A DNA stretch of 64,000 nt, from NCBI GenBank assembly GCA_963169355.1, contig CAUJCR010000002.1, forward strand, positions 1 to 64,000, given 5' to 3'. The DNA comes from Bacteroidota bacterium (lineage in GTDB: Bacteria > Bacteroidota > Bacteroidia > B-17B0 > Aurantibacillaceae). Positions 26,719-37,042 of this stretch are shown in pieces. Each line of letters begins with the position of its first letter. The first letter of the stretch is position 1. The notes beneath the pieces are model-generated. The model had not been told where the DNA came from, made no database searches, and worked only from the letters and a program-made list of their open reading frames with translations. The position numbers and the translations under genes are program-made.

Positions 26719-27824
26719 TAAAATATGTAGTATATATTGTTTTTAGTTTTATTGCTTGCTTTGGATATTCACAAAACACAGGTGAATCTTTAATCATTGT
26801 GCATTACGATCCTAATAATCAAGAAAATTTAGGTCAACTCATCTATCGCTATAATTTTGTAAATAATGTGTATGCAGGAAGGGAAGAAATTATGAAAGTG
26901 GTTGGCAGAAAAAATGGCGTTGATTATGTGAGATGTGATAATGATAAAAACATGTTATATAAGGATAGATACCTTATTTCAGGAATTGGAAATGTGATAG
27001 ATTTAAAAGATAAAAAGGTAATATATGATGGAAAAGGAAAAGTAGTAAGGTGTTCTAACGACAGCATTATATATTACATTAACGATATCTTTAAAGGAAA
27101 ATATTATGCTTATTTCAATCTTAAAACCAACACTTACACCGAGATTAAAACACTTACTTTTAAACCCACACTTGGGCAAGATGTAGAATTTGATAGAACT
27201 AAAGCACCCTACAAATTACTTTACTATCCACAAAACAAATCTAAAGTAATATTGATGGATGATGCAGGACATGGTGGTATTAGTTCTAAAGACAAAAAAG
27301 CGGATATTCCGATTTATTGGGTTGACAATAACACGTTTATATTTCCAAATGTTAAGGTTACTGATTTAGAAGGCACAATTGTTAAATATAATCTTAGCAC
27401 GAGATCATCTAAGGTATTAGGCACATTTAATTCTACAGCTAACGTACCGGCTACTTATCAATTAGTTAATAGTTCCGATTGTTATATTGAGTTTTATTTT
27501 AAGAATAAATTATATTGTATTAATCCTGAGAAAGAAACCATGTTGCTTTCAAAATACAAAGAAGTAACCAAGAATTTTTCAATAGAGGTTGAACCAAGCG
27601 CAAAAGGCAGAGCAGTGTATTACAAAGGAAAGGAAACTGGGCGTTTTCAGTTTCAATTAGAAAAATTTAAAGCATCAGATAACTATGCCGCTTTATTACG
27701 AGAAGTTGTAATGGGTGAAGAAACCTATCAACAAGGAATTGCTGTATATAGTACTGCCTTAATGAAATGGGAAAGTATAGATGGTGAAGAAGTAGCTGCT
27801 ATGGTGGGCTGGTTAAAAAAATAA
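26715..27824 (+). CDS. Secreted protein of unknown function
   Basis: 369 residues, not recognised. Signal peptide 1-19 (VVYIVFSFIACFGYS, cleaved before QNTG). The mature protein is rich in beta-strand, with short repeated blocks such as VGRKNGVDYVRCDNDKN, LKDKKVIYDGKGKVVRCSND, KGKYYAYFNLKTNTYTEIK and NKLYCINPEKETMLLSKY that suggest a beta-propeller or repeat sandwich (inference). Three or four Cys could form disulfides. The start overlaps the aminopeptidase stop by four bases and the end is 3 bp before pdxA, so it is translationally coupled inside the operon. Periplasmic or surface location is likely; no lipobox and no T9SS domain are seen. Confidence 0.7.
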   Translation: MIKYVVYIVFSFIACFGYSQNTGESLIIVHYDPNNQENLGQLIYRYNFVNNVYAGREEIMKVVGRKNGVDYVRCDNDKNMLYKDRYLISGIGNVIDLKDKKVIYDGKGKVVRCSNDSIIYYINDIFKGKYYAYFNLKTNTYTEIKTLTFKPTLGQDVEFDRTKAPYKLLYYPQNKSKVILMDDAGHGGISSKDKKADIPIYWVDNNTFIFPNVKVTDLEGTIVKYNLSTRSSKVLGTFNSTANVPATYQLVNSSDCYIEFYFKNKLYCINPEKETMLLSKYKEVTKNFSIEVEPSAKGRAVYYKGKETGRFQFQLEKFKASDNYAALLREVVMGEETYQQGIAVYSTALMKWESIDGEEVAAMVGWLKK

Positions 27825-27827
27825 ATT

Positions 27828-28880
27828 ATGCTAGATAATAAAATTGTTGTAGGTATATCGCAAGGTGATGTTAATGGAATTGGTTTAGAAATTATTATTA
27901 AAACATTATCTGAACCAGGTATAACAGATATTTGTATCCCGGTTTTGTTTAGTTCTCAAAAAACCATTTCTCATTATAGAAAATTATTGCAATTAGATGA
28001 GTTTAACTATCAACCGATAAAAGATCTCTCGCAAATAAATTTTAAAAAAGTAAACGTGTTAAACTGCTATGATGAAGAAGTAACCATAGAATTAGGTAAA
28101 CCTAGTGCCTCAGCAGGTAAATACGCTAAACTTTCGCTGGAACAAGCATCTCATGCTCTTTTATCTCATAAAATAGATGTGATTGTTACTGCCCCTATAC
28201 ATAAACATAATATGAAAGAAGCAGGATTTAATTATCCTGGTCATACCGAATTTTTTGGAGATAAGATGCAAGGTACACCTCTTATGTTATTATGTTCGGA
28301 TAACTTACGTGTGGCAGTATTAACAGGGCATATACCTGTTAAATCTATAAGTCAGTACATTACTAAAGAAAATATCTTAAACAAAATACACCAGTTACAT
28401 CACTCATTAGTTCAAGATTTTGGAATTAGGAAACCAAAAATTGCAGTATTAGGATTAAACCCACATGCAGGAGAAAATGGAGTAATTGGAGATGAAGAAC
28501 ATACCCAAATAGTTCCTGCAATAAACACAGCTAAAGACAGCATGTTAGTATTTGGCCCCTACTCTGCTGATGGTTTTTTTGGCAATAACCTTCAATCACA
28601 ATTTGATGGCGTGTTAGCGATGTACCACGACCAAGGTTTGATTCCATTTAAAACTATAGCTTTTGGAGGTGGTGTGAATTATACAGCAGGACTAAATTAC
28701 GTTCGTACTTCGCCCGATCATGGAACAGCCTATGATATTGCAGGCAAGAACATGGCAGACGCTACATCATTTAAGCAAGCTATTTATACAGCTATTGATG
28801 TTTACAGAAACAGAGCCCTACTACATGAGATTTCGGCCAACCCGCTAGCATTTTCACCAATTAAAAAAGAAAGAGGTTAA
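27828..28880 (+). CDS. pdxA: 4-hydroxythreonine-4-phosphate dehydrogenase
   Basis: 350 residues. NAD-dependent enzyme of the DXP-dependent route to pyridoxal phosphate. Motifs: VGISQGDVNGIGLEII at the start, VTAPIHKHNMKEAGFNYPGHTEFFG with the first metal-binding His, LGLNPHAGENGVIGDEE with the second, and AMYHDQGLIPFKTIAFG with the third, then VRTSPDHGTAYDIAGK. All catalytic blocks are intact. It lies 3 bp after the unknown secreted gene, and its TAA shares its last base with the next ATG, so the four genes form one unit. No other vitamin B6 gene is in the window. Confidence 0.95.
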   Translation: MLDNKIVVGISQGDVNGIGLEIIIKTLSEPGITDICIPVLFSSQKTISHYRKLLQLDEFNYQPIKDLSQINFKKVNVLNCYDEEVTIELGKPSASAGKYAKLSLEQASHALLSHKIDVIVTAPIHKHNMKEAGFNYPGHTEFFGDKMQGTPLMLLCSDNLRVAVLTGHIPVKSISQYITKENILNKIHQLHHSLVQDFGIRKPKIAVLGLNPHAGENGVIGDEEHTQIVPAINTAKDSMLVFGPYSADGFFGNNLQSQFDGVLAMYHDQGLIPFKTIAFGGGVNYTAGLNYVRTSPDHGTAYDIAGKNMADATSFKQAIYTAIDVYRNRALLHEISANPLAFSPIKKERG

Positions 28881-30196
28881 TGATGCTAAGATGTTTTGTT
28901 GTCATAATTAGTATTTTTATTCAAATTACGTTACACGCTCAAAGCCTTTACTTTCCGCCATTAACAGGTAGTGCATGGGATACAATAACGCCTAGTAGTA
29001 TTGGTTATTGCCAACCACAAATCGATTCACTTTATAATTATTTACAAGCTAAAAACTCCAAGTCATTTATCTTACTTAAAGATGGAAAAATTGTACTTGA
29101 AAAATATTTTGGCACCTACACCAAAGACTCCATTTGGTATTGGGCTTCAGCAGGTAAAAGTTTAACTGGTTTTTTAACTGGTATTGCTCAACAAAAAGGT
29201 TTTATTAATATTAATAATAAAGTATCGCAATATTTGGGGAACAACTGGTCCTCGGCACCATTGGTGAAAGAAAATTTAATTACGGTAAAACATTTAATTT
29301 CTATGACTAGCGGTTTGGAAGATGTGCCTCCAACACCTTGCACTAACGAAGATACAGCTAAGGCTTGTTTAATATATAAAGTAGATGCTGGGACTCGATG
29401 GGCTTACCATAGTGGAGCATATAGGAAAACACAAGATGTTATAAGCCAATCAGCAGGACAAAATTACAATACAATAACCAATAACTGGATTGAGACACAA
29501 ACAGGTATGTCCGGGTTTTGGTACAATCAGGTGTATTTTAGTAAAGCCAGAGACATGGCTCGTTTTGGACTTTTAAATCTTAATAAAGGTGTCTGGAATA
29601 CCGACACTCTATTAAAAGACACTACCTATTTTAAACAAATGGTAAACAGTTCTCAAACATTAAACAAGGCCTATGGATATTTATGGTGGTTGAATGGAAA
29701 AGCAGATTTTATGGTACCAACAAGTCAGATAGTAATACCTGGAACTATGATTCCAAACGCCCCATCAGATATGTATTGTGCTTTAGGAAAAAACGATCAA
29801 AAGATATATGTAGTTCCAAGTCAAAAACTAGTAGTTATTCGCCAAGGTAATAGTGCGGGTGGCTTTAATTTGGCTCTTTCATCATTTGATAATACCTTAT
29901 GGAATTATATCAATCAGTTATCATGCGCAACTGCTATTCAAAGCAATTACAAAGAACAACTATTCACTCTCTATCCAAATCCTGTAACATCAGTTTTTAC
30001 AATTGAGAATAATACCCAAGATATTAAACAGATTGAATTACTTGATGTATTTGGAAGAATAATTTACACTAAAAATCAAGATTTAGACTCAACTAATATT
30101 TCTATTGATCTTTCAGAGTTCAAAAAAGGGATATATGTTCTAAAAATTACTACTAGGAATCAAGATATAGTTCGTCAATACGTAATTAAGAACTAA
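28880..30196 (+). CDS. Secreted beta-lactamase-fold serine hydrolase with T9SS type A domain
   Basis: 438 residues. Signal peptide 1-20 (CFVVIISIFIQITLHA). The catalytic domain (~30-350) is of the class C / esterase type: WYWASAGKSLTGFLTG holds the SxxK nucleophile motif and RWAYHSGAYRKTQDVI the Tyr motif. The third motif is weak. Residues ~360-438 are a T9SS type A sorting domain (LYPNPVTSVFTIENN, LLDVFGRIIYTK, LSEFKKGIYVLKI). It is therefore a cell-surface or released hydrolase, probably an esterase or peptidase rather than an antibiotic-resistance enzyme. Last gene of the aminopeptidase-pdxA operon. Confidence 0.88.
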   Translation: MMLRCFVVIISIFIQITLHAQSLYFPPLTGSAWDTITPSSIGYCQPQIDSLYNYLQAKNSKSFILLKDGKIVLEKYFGTYTKDSIWYWASAGKSLTGFLTGIAQQKGFININNKVSQYLGNNWSSAPLVKENLITVKHLISMTSGLEDVPPTPCTNEDTAKACLIYKVDAGTRWAYHSGAYRKTQDVISQSAGQNYNTITNNWIETQTGMSGFWYNQVYFSKARDMARFGLLNLNKGVWNTDTLLKDTTYFKQMVNSSQTLNKAYGYLWWLNGKADFMVPTSQIVIPGTMIPNAPSDMYCALGKNDQKIYVVPSQKLVVIRQGNSAGGFNLALSSFDNTLWNYINQLSCATAIQSNYKEQLFTLYPNPVTSVFTIENNTQDIKQIELLDVFGRIIYTKNQDLDSTNISIDLSEFKKGIYVLKITTRNQDIVRQYVIKN

Positions 30197-30359
30197 ATTC
30201 CACGATTTAAAACATCTTTGCTTTAAATACCCGTATTTACAACTAGAAATAGCCCCTAACCCTGTCCATTCCTAAACTCATTTGTCTGTTACTGAAAAAC
30301 TATCGCTCTATTCAGTTCATACAAGCTATTTTTACTTTTAATAATTATAATCTAATATC

Positions 30360-33300
30360 ATGAAAAAAACATTACTCAGTATTCTATTTATTGTGCTTGT
30401 AGCTTCAATAAATGCTCAAATCACTTATGTAAACGCAAATGCAACTGGTGCTAACAATGGCACTTCATGGGCTGATGCTTATACCGATTTACATTCGGCA
30501 ACTTTTAATACAACTTCAGGAGAAATATGGGTTGCTGCTGGAACATATACCCCTAGCAAAACCTTTACTGGCAACACGCCAGGAAATAATCGTCAAAAAA
30601 CGTTCCGTATCCAATACAATGTACAAGTATATGGAGGATTTAATGGAACTGAAACCATGTTAAGTCAACGTAACTGGGAAACAAATGTTACCACTTTATC
30701 TGCAAATGTAGGAGGCGGTTTATTTGCGTATAATATTGTAAGAATGGATGGCAACACTTCTTCTACAATACTTGATGGCTTTACAATAAGTCAAGGTCAA
30801 GCAGGTGGAACTACCGAATTGTATGGAGGTGGAATTTATTTAACAAACAACTCAAGTCCAATTATAAGAAACTGTAAATTTCTAAATAATACAGCTAACC
30901 AAAATGGCGGTGCAATTTATGGAACAGGTGGAAACCCGCAAATTGAAAGCTGCATTTTTAAAACGAATGGAACAAGCGTATATGATGGTGCAGCAATTTA
31001 TTTATCAGGAGTTAACAACGTAAATATTTACAATTGTTTATTTGATGGTAATTATGCTGGGCGTCATGGTGGTGCAATTCTTATAATTAATTCAACTAAT
31101 GTAAAAATATATAATAACACATTTGTAAATAATTCAAGTGGTACAGGAGGAGCAGGAAGAGCAATACAAGTTTCAAATACAACTACTACAAGTGTGTTAG
31201 TTAAAAACTGTGTGTTTTATAACAACACTAATGCAACTTATGATGTAAGCTATAATGGAACTGTAAGCTTAACAATTGAAAACTGCTTAAGTTCAGTATT
31301 AGCAGGTACATCAATGAACAATAACATTAGTGGAAACCCTCAGTTTACTGATTATAATAATGGTGATTACACTTTATTGTGCTCATCTCCTGCTGTAAAT
31401 TCAGGAAATGCAACAGGATTAACTATACCTTCAACTGACTTAAATGGTAACCCAAGAATGTTAAACACTATTGATATGGGTGCTTATGAAAATCAAGTAA
31501 CAACTATCAGTGTGAGTGCCAATAAAACACAAATTTGTTCTGGAGATTACGTTATCCTTAATGGTTCTTGTGACAACGTTGGTTACACATGGAGTAATGG
31601 TGTAACAAACAATGTGGCATTCTATCCAACCTCAACACAAACATATACATGTACAGGTACTGGAACATCCTCTACAGCAACCATTACAATAGAAGTAATT
31701 ACAATAGCCAACGAAACGGTTAGTGGTCCTTCAAATGTATGTAAAGGAAGTACAGCAACGATAAATATGGCAAATTCCATTAATGGAGTTGAGTATTATT
31801 TAAGAGATAATTCTAATGATTATGTAATTGATGGGCCTATTATGGGTACTGGATCTGCCATCAATTTTAATACTAACCCCATTTATAATACAACTACATA
31901 TAATGTGTTAGGAGCTGTGAATTCAAACCTTAACCCTATTGCTGATTATTCTGTAGATTTTGATGGAAGCAATGATAAAATAACAACTAATTACTTCTTT
32001 CCATCTACTACTAAATTAACTGTTGAGGCTTGGATTTACCCTGAGGCTACTACCTATAAACGTATATTCACTAATTTTAATGGCACAAGCATTAACTCTT
32101 CTGACGTGGTATTTGACACTTATAATGCAACAAACAATGGTAGAGGTTTACGCTTTGGGCTAAATAGTTATTACGCTGCATCAGTTCCTAATGTATTAAC
32201 ACTTAATACCTGGAATCATGTAGCGGCAACTTTTGATGCTGGACAAATTAAACTTTATGTTAATGGTAGTTTAGTAGGCACTTTTACTGCTCCACAAACA
32301 ATGATAATCCCAACAAGTGCAAGAAGTTTAACTATTGGCGAAGATTTCAGTACAGGTGCGAACTCGGAGTTTTTTAATGGGCGCATTGATGAATTTAGAG
32401 TGTGGACTAGAACACTAACACAATCAGAAATTGCAGCAAATATGAATTCATGCTTAATTGGTAATGAAGATAGTTTAAAACTATATTATAGAATGAATGA
32501 AGGAACAGGAACAACGATTACAGATTTAAGTGGTAATGGAAACCATGGAACTCTAACCACTGGCGATGCTGCAAATCATTGGTTAGGTTCTAATATCTCA
32601 TGTGCTTCTACCGTTGGGGTAAATAATCCAAATGGCAAAGCTTTAGATTTTGATGGAACAAATGATTTTGTTTCAACAACTTTTTCTTTACCGTCATTAT
32701 CTACCTTCTCATTCGAAGGTTGGATTTTTCCTCGATCAACAAATTATGATAGGATTTTCTCCAATTATTCAGCTGCAGTTAATGGTGCATATATAATTGA
32801 TACTTATAACACAACCAATAATGGAAAAGGAATAAGATTTTCACTTTATGGTACTGGTAATGTGTTATATAGTGTAACTGCACCAAATGTTTTAACAAGC
32901 AATGATTGGAATCATATAGCTTGTACTTTTGACAATGGATTAATGACCGTTTATGTAAATGGTTTTGAAGTGGTAAGTGGAACTGCACCATATACTTCAA
33001 TAGCACAAATCTCTAATTATTTAACATTTGGGGAAGATGTATTAATAGGCACTGCAGAATACTTAAACGGAAAATTAGATGAAGTAAGAGTATGGAGCAA
33101 AGCACTTAGTCAAGCAGAAGTTACAGCCAACATGAATAATTGTTTAACTGGTACTGAAGCAAATTTACTAGCATATTATAATTTTGAAGAAGGAACTGGC
33201 ACAATTGTAAATGATATAACTATCAATCATTTTAGTGGAACTATGCAAAATATGGATCAAGCTACAGATTGGATTGATGGTGTATTTACCTGTGAAACAA

Positions 33301-33794
33301 GTTGTACTCTAGAAATGACTCAAACCGTTACTATTACTCCTACTAACATTGACAAAACAACAAGTATTAATTTCGCTGAGATTTCATCTAACCAAGCAGG
33401 CGCCTCATATCAGTGGTTAGATTGTAACAACGCTTTTGCTCCTATTAGTGGGGAAACGGCTCAAAGTTTTACACCTACTGTAAACGGAAGCTATGCTGTT
33501 AAAATCACACTCAATTCTTGTGTTGATACATCAGCCTGTGTGAATTTTAATACTGTTTCATTAAAAAACCATTCTGCGATAGCTTTTAATTTATATCCTA
33601 ATCCAGCAACGGATATTCTAACTATCAAGTCTTCTGAACTTATTGAGAATATTAAGATATACAATCTACTTGGATCATTAGTACTTACAGAAAGTAAAAC
33701 AATTTTTTCTGTAGCTGAATTAGAAATTGGAGTTTATATTGTGCACATAAAAACAGCCAAAGGAATAGGAACAGCAAGGTTGATAAAAGAATAA
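30360..33794 (+). CDS. Secreted beta-helix and tandem LamG protein with T9SS type A domain
   Basis: 1144 residues. Signal peptide 1-19 (LLSILFIVLVASINA). Residues ~20-375 form a right-handed parallel beta-helix beginning ITYVNANATGANNGTSWADA, ending at NPRMLNTIDMGAYENQ. An Ig-like stretch (GYTWSNGV, TYTCTGTG) comes next. Two LamG/concanavalin-like domains at ~530-700 and ~755-925 are clear tandem duplicates: YSVDFDGSNDKITT against KALDFDGTNDFVST, and RIDEFRVWTRTLTQSEI against KLDEVRVWSKALSQAEV. The last ~75 residues are a T9SS type A domain (LYPNPATDILTI, IYNLLGSLV). Likely a surface adhesin or glycan binder; its own terminator follows. Confidence 0.88.
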   Translation: MKKTLLSILFIVLVASINAQITYVNANATGANNGTSWADAYTDLHSATFNTTSGEIWVAAGTYTPSKTFTGNTPGNNRQKTFRIQYNVQVYGGFNGTETMLSQRNWETNVTTLSANVGGGLFAYNIVRMDGNTSSTILDGFTISQGQAGGTTELYGGGIYLTNNSSPIIRNCKFLNNTANQNGGAIYGTGGNPQIESCIFKTNGTSVYDGAAIYLSGVNNVNIYNCLFDGNYAGRHGGAILIINSTNVKIYNNTFVNNSSGTGGAGRAIQVSNTTTTSVLVKNCVFYNNTNATYDVSYNGTVSLTIENCLSSVLAGTSMNNNISGNPQFTDYNNGDYTLLCSSPAVNSGNATGLTIPSTDLNGNPRMLNTIDMGAYENQVTTISVSANKTQICSGDYVILNGSCDNVGYTWSNGVTNNVAFYPTSTQTYTCTGTGTSSTATITIEVITIANETVSGPSNVCKGSTATINMANSINGVEYYLRDNSNDYVIDGPIMGTGSAINFNTNPIYNTTTYNVLGAVNSNLNPIADYSVDFDGSNDKITTNYFFPSTTKLTVEAWIYPEATTYKRIFTNFNGTSINSSDVVFDTYNATNNGRGLRFGLNSYYAASVPNVLTLNTWNHVAATFDAGQIKLYVNGSLVGTFTAPQTMIIPTSARSLTIGEDFSTGANSEFFNGRIDEFRVWTRTLTQSEIAANMNSCLIGNEDSLKLYYRMNEGTGTTITDLSGNGNHGTLTTGDAANHWLGSNISCASTVGVNNPNGKALDFDGTNDFVSTTFSLPSLSTFSFEGWIFPRSTNYDRIFSNYSAAVNGAYIIDTYNTTNNGKGIRFSLYGTGNVLYSVTAPNVLTSNDWNHIACTFDNGLMTVYVNGFEVVSGTAPYTSIAQISNYLTFGEDVLIGTAEYLNGKLDEVRVWSKALSQAEVTANMNNCLTGTEANLLAYYNFEEGTGTIVNDITINHFSGTMQNMDQATDWIDGVFTCETSCTLEMTQTVTITPTNIDKTTSINFAEISSNQAGASYQWLDCNNAFAPISGETAQSFTPTVNGSYAVKITLNSCVDTSACVNFNTVSLKNHSAIAFNLYPNPATDILTIKSSELIENIKIYNLLGSLVLTESKTIFSVAELEIGVYIVHIKTAKGIGTARLIKE

Positions 33795-33814
33795 ATTGAT
33801 ACGCACAACATTAA

Positions 33815-33846
33815 AGAGGCAACCTCAAATGAGGCTGCCTCTTTTT
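33815..33846 (+). terminator. Rho-independent terminator after the LamG protein
   Basis: AGAGGCAACCTCA, loop AA, TGAGGCTGCCTCT: a 13-bp stem with one mismatch, followed by four more T. Twenty bases past the stop. Confidence 0.85.
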
Positions 33847-33885
33847 ATTAAACCCAGATTGTGTACTATTAAGGTTTTAGGATAC
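33847..33885. repeat. Partial copy of the 175-bp palindromic repeat (one end only)
   Basis: TTAAACCCAGATTGTG followed by TACTATTA matches the end of the repeats at 52873-53047 and 40938-41112, then the similarity fades. It lies directly after the terminator of the LamG protein. The rest of the gap, to 33948, shows nothing I recognise. Confidence 0.45.
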
Positions 33886-33948
33886 CGTCTTAGTGTGTAC
33901 TAATCAAATACTTGCCTAACTTCTGTCTTAATATAAATAGGAATTTAG

Positions 33949-34914
33949 CTACAAATAACGTTTTCCAATTAAATAATTGGTAACATAATCATGCACCCCA
34001 TCTTCTAAACTCGTAAACTCTTGCTGATACCCTTGCGCTTTAAGTTTACTCATATTAGCTTCGGTAAAATATTGATACTTATCACGTATGTCAATCGGCG
34101 TATCTATAAACTCAATATTTGGTTCTTTACTAAGTGCTTTAAATGTGGCTTTGGCTAAATCTAAAAAAGTACGTGCTTTACCACTACCTAAATTATAAAT
34201 GCCACTTTTTAAAGATTGTGTAAAGGCAAAGTATAGCACATTCACCACATCTTTTACATATACAAAATCACGTAATTGTCCGCCATCTGTATAATTAGGA
34301 TTATGAGAGCGAAATAATTTTACTTGCCCTTTATCATTTATTTGGTTAAACGAATGAAAAATAACCGACGCCATTCTACCCTTATGAAATTCATTTGGGC
34401 CATATACATTAAAAAATTTAAAGCCAACCCATTTAGGAGGCGTTTGTTTTTGCAACAAAGCCCATTTATCAAAATCATTCTTACTATCGCCATAAGGATT
34501 TAATGGTTTTAATAAAGGAATATTTTGTTCGTTATCATCATATCCAAATTCGCCTAAACCATACGTTGCAGCCGATGAAGCATATACTAATGGGATTTGA
34601 TGCTTAGAACAAGTTTGCCAAATGGATTGTGTGTAGTTTAAATTAAGTTGATTAAATAACTCCACATTAAACTCTGCGGTATCGGTTCTAGCGCCAATAT
34701 GAAATATAAAATCAACTTGAGTAGCATTTTTTTCGAACCAACTTAAAAACCCGCTACGCTCAATAAGTTGATGAAAAGATTTAGATTGATAATTTTCTTT
34801 TTTCTGAATCTGAGAAAAGTCATCCACTAAAATTAAATCTTTATGACCTTGACTGTTTAATTTAGAAACTAAACAACTCCCTATAAAGCCTGCTGCGCCT
34901 GTTACTACAATCAT
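33949..34914 (-). CDS. ADP-L-glycero-D-manno-heptose 6-epimerase family
   Basis: 321 residues, extended SDR. IVVTGAAGFIGSCLVSKL binds NADP; FHIGARTDT, the active-site NPYGDSKNDFDKWA (Tyr...Lys), FFNVYGPNEFHKGRMASVI and RDFVYVKDVV are characteristic of HldD/RfaD, which epimerises ADP-heptose for the lipopolysaccharide inner core. Length and motifs fit HldD well, although other nucleotide-sugar epimerases are close relatives and no hldE or heptosyltransferase lies nearby, so no gene symbol is given. It starts 3 bp after the stop of the T9SS protein upstream, an odd operon partner. Confidence 0.85.
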   Translation of the reverse strand: MIVVTGAAGFIGSCLVSKLNSQGHKDLILVDDFSQIQKKENYQSKSFHQLIERSGFLSWFEKNATQVDFIFHIGARTDTAEFNVELFNQLNLNYTQSIWQTCSKHQIPLVYASSAATYGLGEFGYDDNEQNIPLLKPLNPYGDSKNDFDKWALLQKQTPPKWVGFKFFNVYGPNEFHKGRMASVIFHSFNQINDKGQVKLFRSHNPNYTDGGQLRDFVYVKDVVNVLYFAFTQSLKSGIYNLGSGKARTFLDLAKATFKALSKEPNIEFIDTPIDIRDKYQYFTEANMSKLKAQGYQQEFTSLEDGVHDYVTNYLIGKRYL

Positions 34915-34917
34915 ACG

Positions 34918-37014
34918 TTATTTTATAACAATTAATTTTTTAGTAAGTTTTTGATTTTTTAAAATCACCGATACATAATAATTGCCCGTTGGTAAATGTT
35001 CAATATGTAAAGGATGTTTTACCACACCTGCTGCATAAACCTGCGATTCAATAGATATTAATTCTCCTAATGTGTTATATACTTCAAAAGTAATTAACTC
35101 ATCAGCTTGATGGGAGAAGTGTACATAACAAGTTTGAGTAGCGGGGTTTGGATATAATTTAGCTTCGGTACTATTAAGCACGTGTTCATTTATTCCAACC
35201 ATGGTTTCTGGTTTTGATGTGAGTTTAACTTCGGCACAATTTAAAATTGTTTTATCGGTAAGATTAGTTCCGTACTCACTTAACGTTCCTATTAAATAAA
35301 TGTTATCGGCATTGTATCTAAATTCACCCATATTAGCGGTAGGCAATGTGTATGTATAACTTAAAGTGTATGTTTGTCCGATGGTAGAACCCGAAACAGG
35401 AATGCCCGCTGTTGCGCCATAAGTAGCGGATAACATCGTGTCAGTTACATATTGATGCTTATACGAAGCAGCACTCATAATATACTCATCGCTACCGCTA
35501 TCATAATTTCCGTATTGATAATAAACAGATGCAGGAATATTATAAAAAGCGTTGTACTGATTCCAACCATTATCGCTACTATCAGCTATGGGACCGTAAA
35601 TATTATTTTCTTTTACGTATAAGTTCAAAAGATAATTTCCTTTTACATCTGCATAAAATGTGGTAGATACCGTAGCATTTATTTGGCGGGTAATAGTATC
35701 GTAAGTAACATTGGTAAGTGTAACTGTGGCAGGCACTTTCATAGCTGAGCGCTGAGCAATTAAGGTACTTGCAACGGTTGAAGAAATAAGTGATTTATAT
35801 TGGCTTGGAAAATAATATCTATCAATGAGTGTTTGGTTGTAATCAGCGCCAAAATCGGTGATGAGTGTGGAGCTTGAATAAGAAGCCATATTATCTTGTT
35901 GATGATGCGCTGCAATGATAACGTTTGTGTCGGTTGAGGCAATATTTTTTAGTTTTATATACGTGTCGGGCGACCAAGCATCTCTTGCCCCTAAAACTGG
36001 CTCAACTAAGATATTTTTTACAGGCGTTGTGGTTGCAAGTGTTATGTTTCCAGTAATGGTATCGTTTAAATGGTTTTGATCGGCTTGAGCATTGATGTTT
36101 CCAGTCCAAATTTTAAAATCATTATACGCTGCTGTTGATGAATTAAATGGCATGGAGAAAGAGAGTGTTCTGCTCTCTAAATAATTTAATGCCGGTGATA
36201 AAATTTTAGTTTCGGTAATAATCGTCCCATTATTCATTTGATAATTAATATCTAAATTAGTAATAGGTGTGTAAGCATTATTTTTAAAAGTAGCTGTAAT
36301 AACGTTATTGGTATTAATAGTAGAATATTTATAGATTTGGTGGGCAACCGCCGAAGCGTCATAAGCATTCGTTATATTCTCTACCTTAATGTCATCTAAC
36401 CATAATTGATATTTATTTGAAGACATGTTTTTAAAAGCAATGCGAATAGATTGCCCTGCAAAAGCACCAAGTGATAAACCATGTTTTTGCCAAGTAGAAG
36501 ATTCAGTTAAAGTGCTATACACTAAAACCTGAAAATCATTTACCGTAGGAGTAGAACTGCTAACAGTACTTACATACACTTCGTAACCATCAGCATTTGC
36601 TGTATCTGGCGAAACAGATTCCCAACTCAAAACGGTGTTTGCAGCAATATTTGATATAGTTGGGGTAATTAACCAAGCGGCGGCATTGCCAATAGGGTTT
36701 AGCCACGATGTAGAAACAGCAAAGGTATCCGTTTGGTTAGCCTCTTGATAAGCCAGCCAAGCTTTTTGTTTTTGTCCGTTGGCATGAAAAGGATAGTTTC
36801 CTGTAATTGTATCGGCAATTAAATTTCCATCATTAATGGTAAACATTGTAGATGGCACATCATTATAACCATAGGTTTTTGTAGTGCCGTTTACTGAATA
36901 AGTAGCTGTATTTAAGCTCAAGCCATCAAAAGATTCGGAATATAAAATCTGAGCTTTGGAAAATTGGATTAAACTAAAAAATAGAATTGAGAAATATAAA
37001 AAGGTGGATTTCAT
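34918..37014 (-). CDS. Secreted choice-of-anchor J / Omp28-like protein with T9SS type A domain
   Basis: 698 residues from the ATG at 37014, chosen because it gives a standard signal peptide (MKSTFLYFSILFFSLIQFSKA). Residues ~22-215 match the choice-of-anchor J (MAM-like) domain: LYSESFDGLSLNT, AAWLITPTISN and WLDDIKVEN. A middle part (~230-330) is Ig-like, and ~335-560 resembles Omp28-type domains (KNILVEPVLGARDAW, IIAAHHQQD). The C-terminal ~80 residues are a T9SS type A domain (LYPNPATQTCYVHF, VYNTLGELI, LPTGNYYVSVILK). Surface exposed; function unknown. Confidence 0.85.
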   Translation of the reverse strand: MKSTFLYFSILFFSLIQFSKAQILYSESFDGLSLNTATYSVNGTTKTYGYNDVPSTMFTINDGNLIADTITGNYPFHANGQKQKAWLAYQEANQTDTFAVSTSWLNPIGNAAAWLITPTISNIAANTVLSWESVSPDTANADGYEVYVSTVSSSTPTVNDFQVLVYSTLTESSTWQKHGLSLGAFAGQSIRIAFKNMSSNKYQLWLDDIKVENITNAYDASAVAHQIYKYSTINTNNVITATFKNNAYTPITNLDINYQMNNGTIITETKILSPALNYLESRTLSFSMPFNSSTAAYNDFKIWTGNINAQADQNHLNDTITGNITLATTTPVKNILVEPVLGARDAWSPDTYIKLKNIASTDTNVIIAAHHQQDNMASYSSSTLITDFGADYNQTLIDRYYFPSQYKSLISSTVASTLIAQRSAMKVPATVTLTNVTYDTITRQINATVSTTFYADVKGNYLLNLYVKENNIYGPIADSSDNGWNQYNAFYNIPASVYYQYGNYDSGSDEYIMSAASYKHQYVTDTMLSATYGATAGIPVSGSTIGQTYTLSYTYTLPTANMGEFRYNADNIYLIGTLSEYGTNLTDKTILNCAEVKLTSKPETMVGINEHVLNSTEAKLYPNPATQTCYVHFSHQADELITFEVYNTLGELISIESQVYAAGVVKHPLHIEHLPTGNYYVSVILKNQKLTKKLIVIK

Positions 37015-37042
37015 TATATATGCTGGCATTTTTGTCGAGTTA

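Noticed and set aside
28880-30196. A beta-lactam resistance gene
   Set aside because: The protein has the beta-lactamase/esterase fold but a T9SS sorting domain and a weak third motif; an antibiotic role is not supported.
31960-33150. Tandem LamG domains as a recent recombination product
   Set aside because: They are clearly related in protein but have diverged too far at the DNA level to be a recent duplication.
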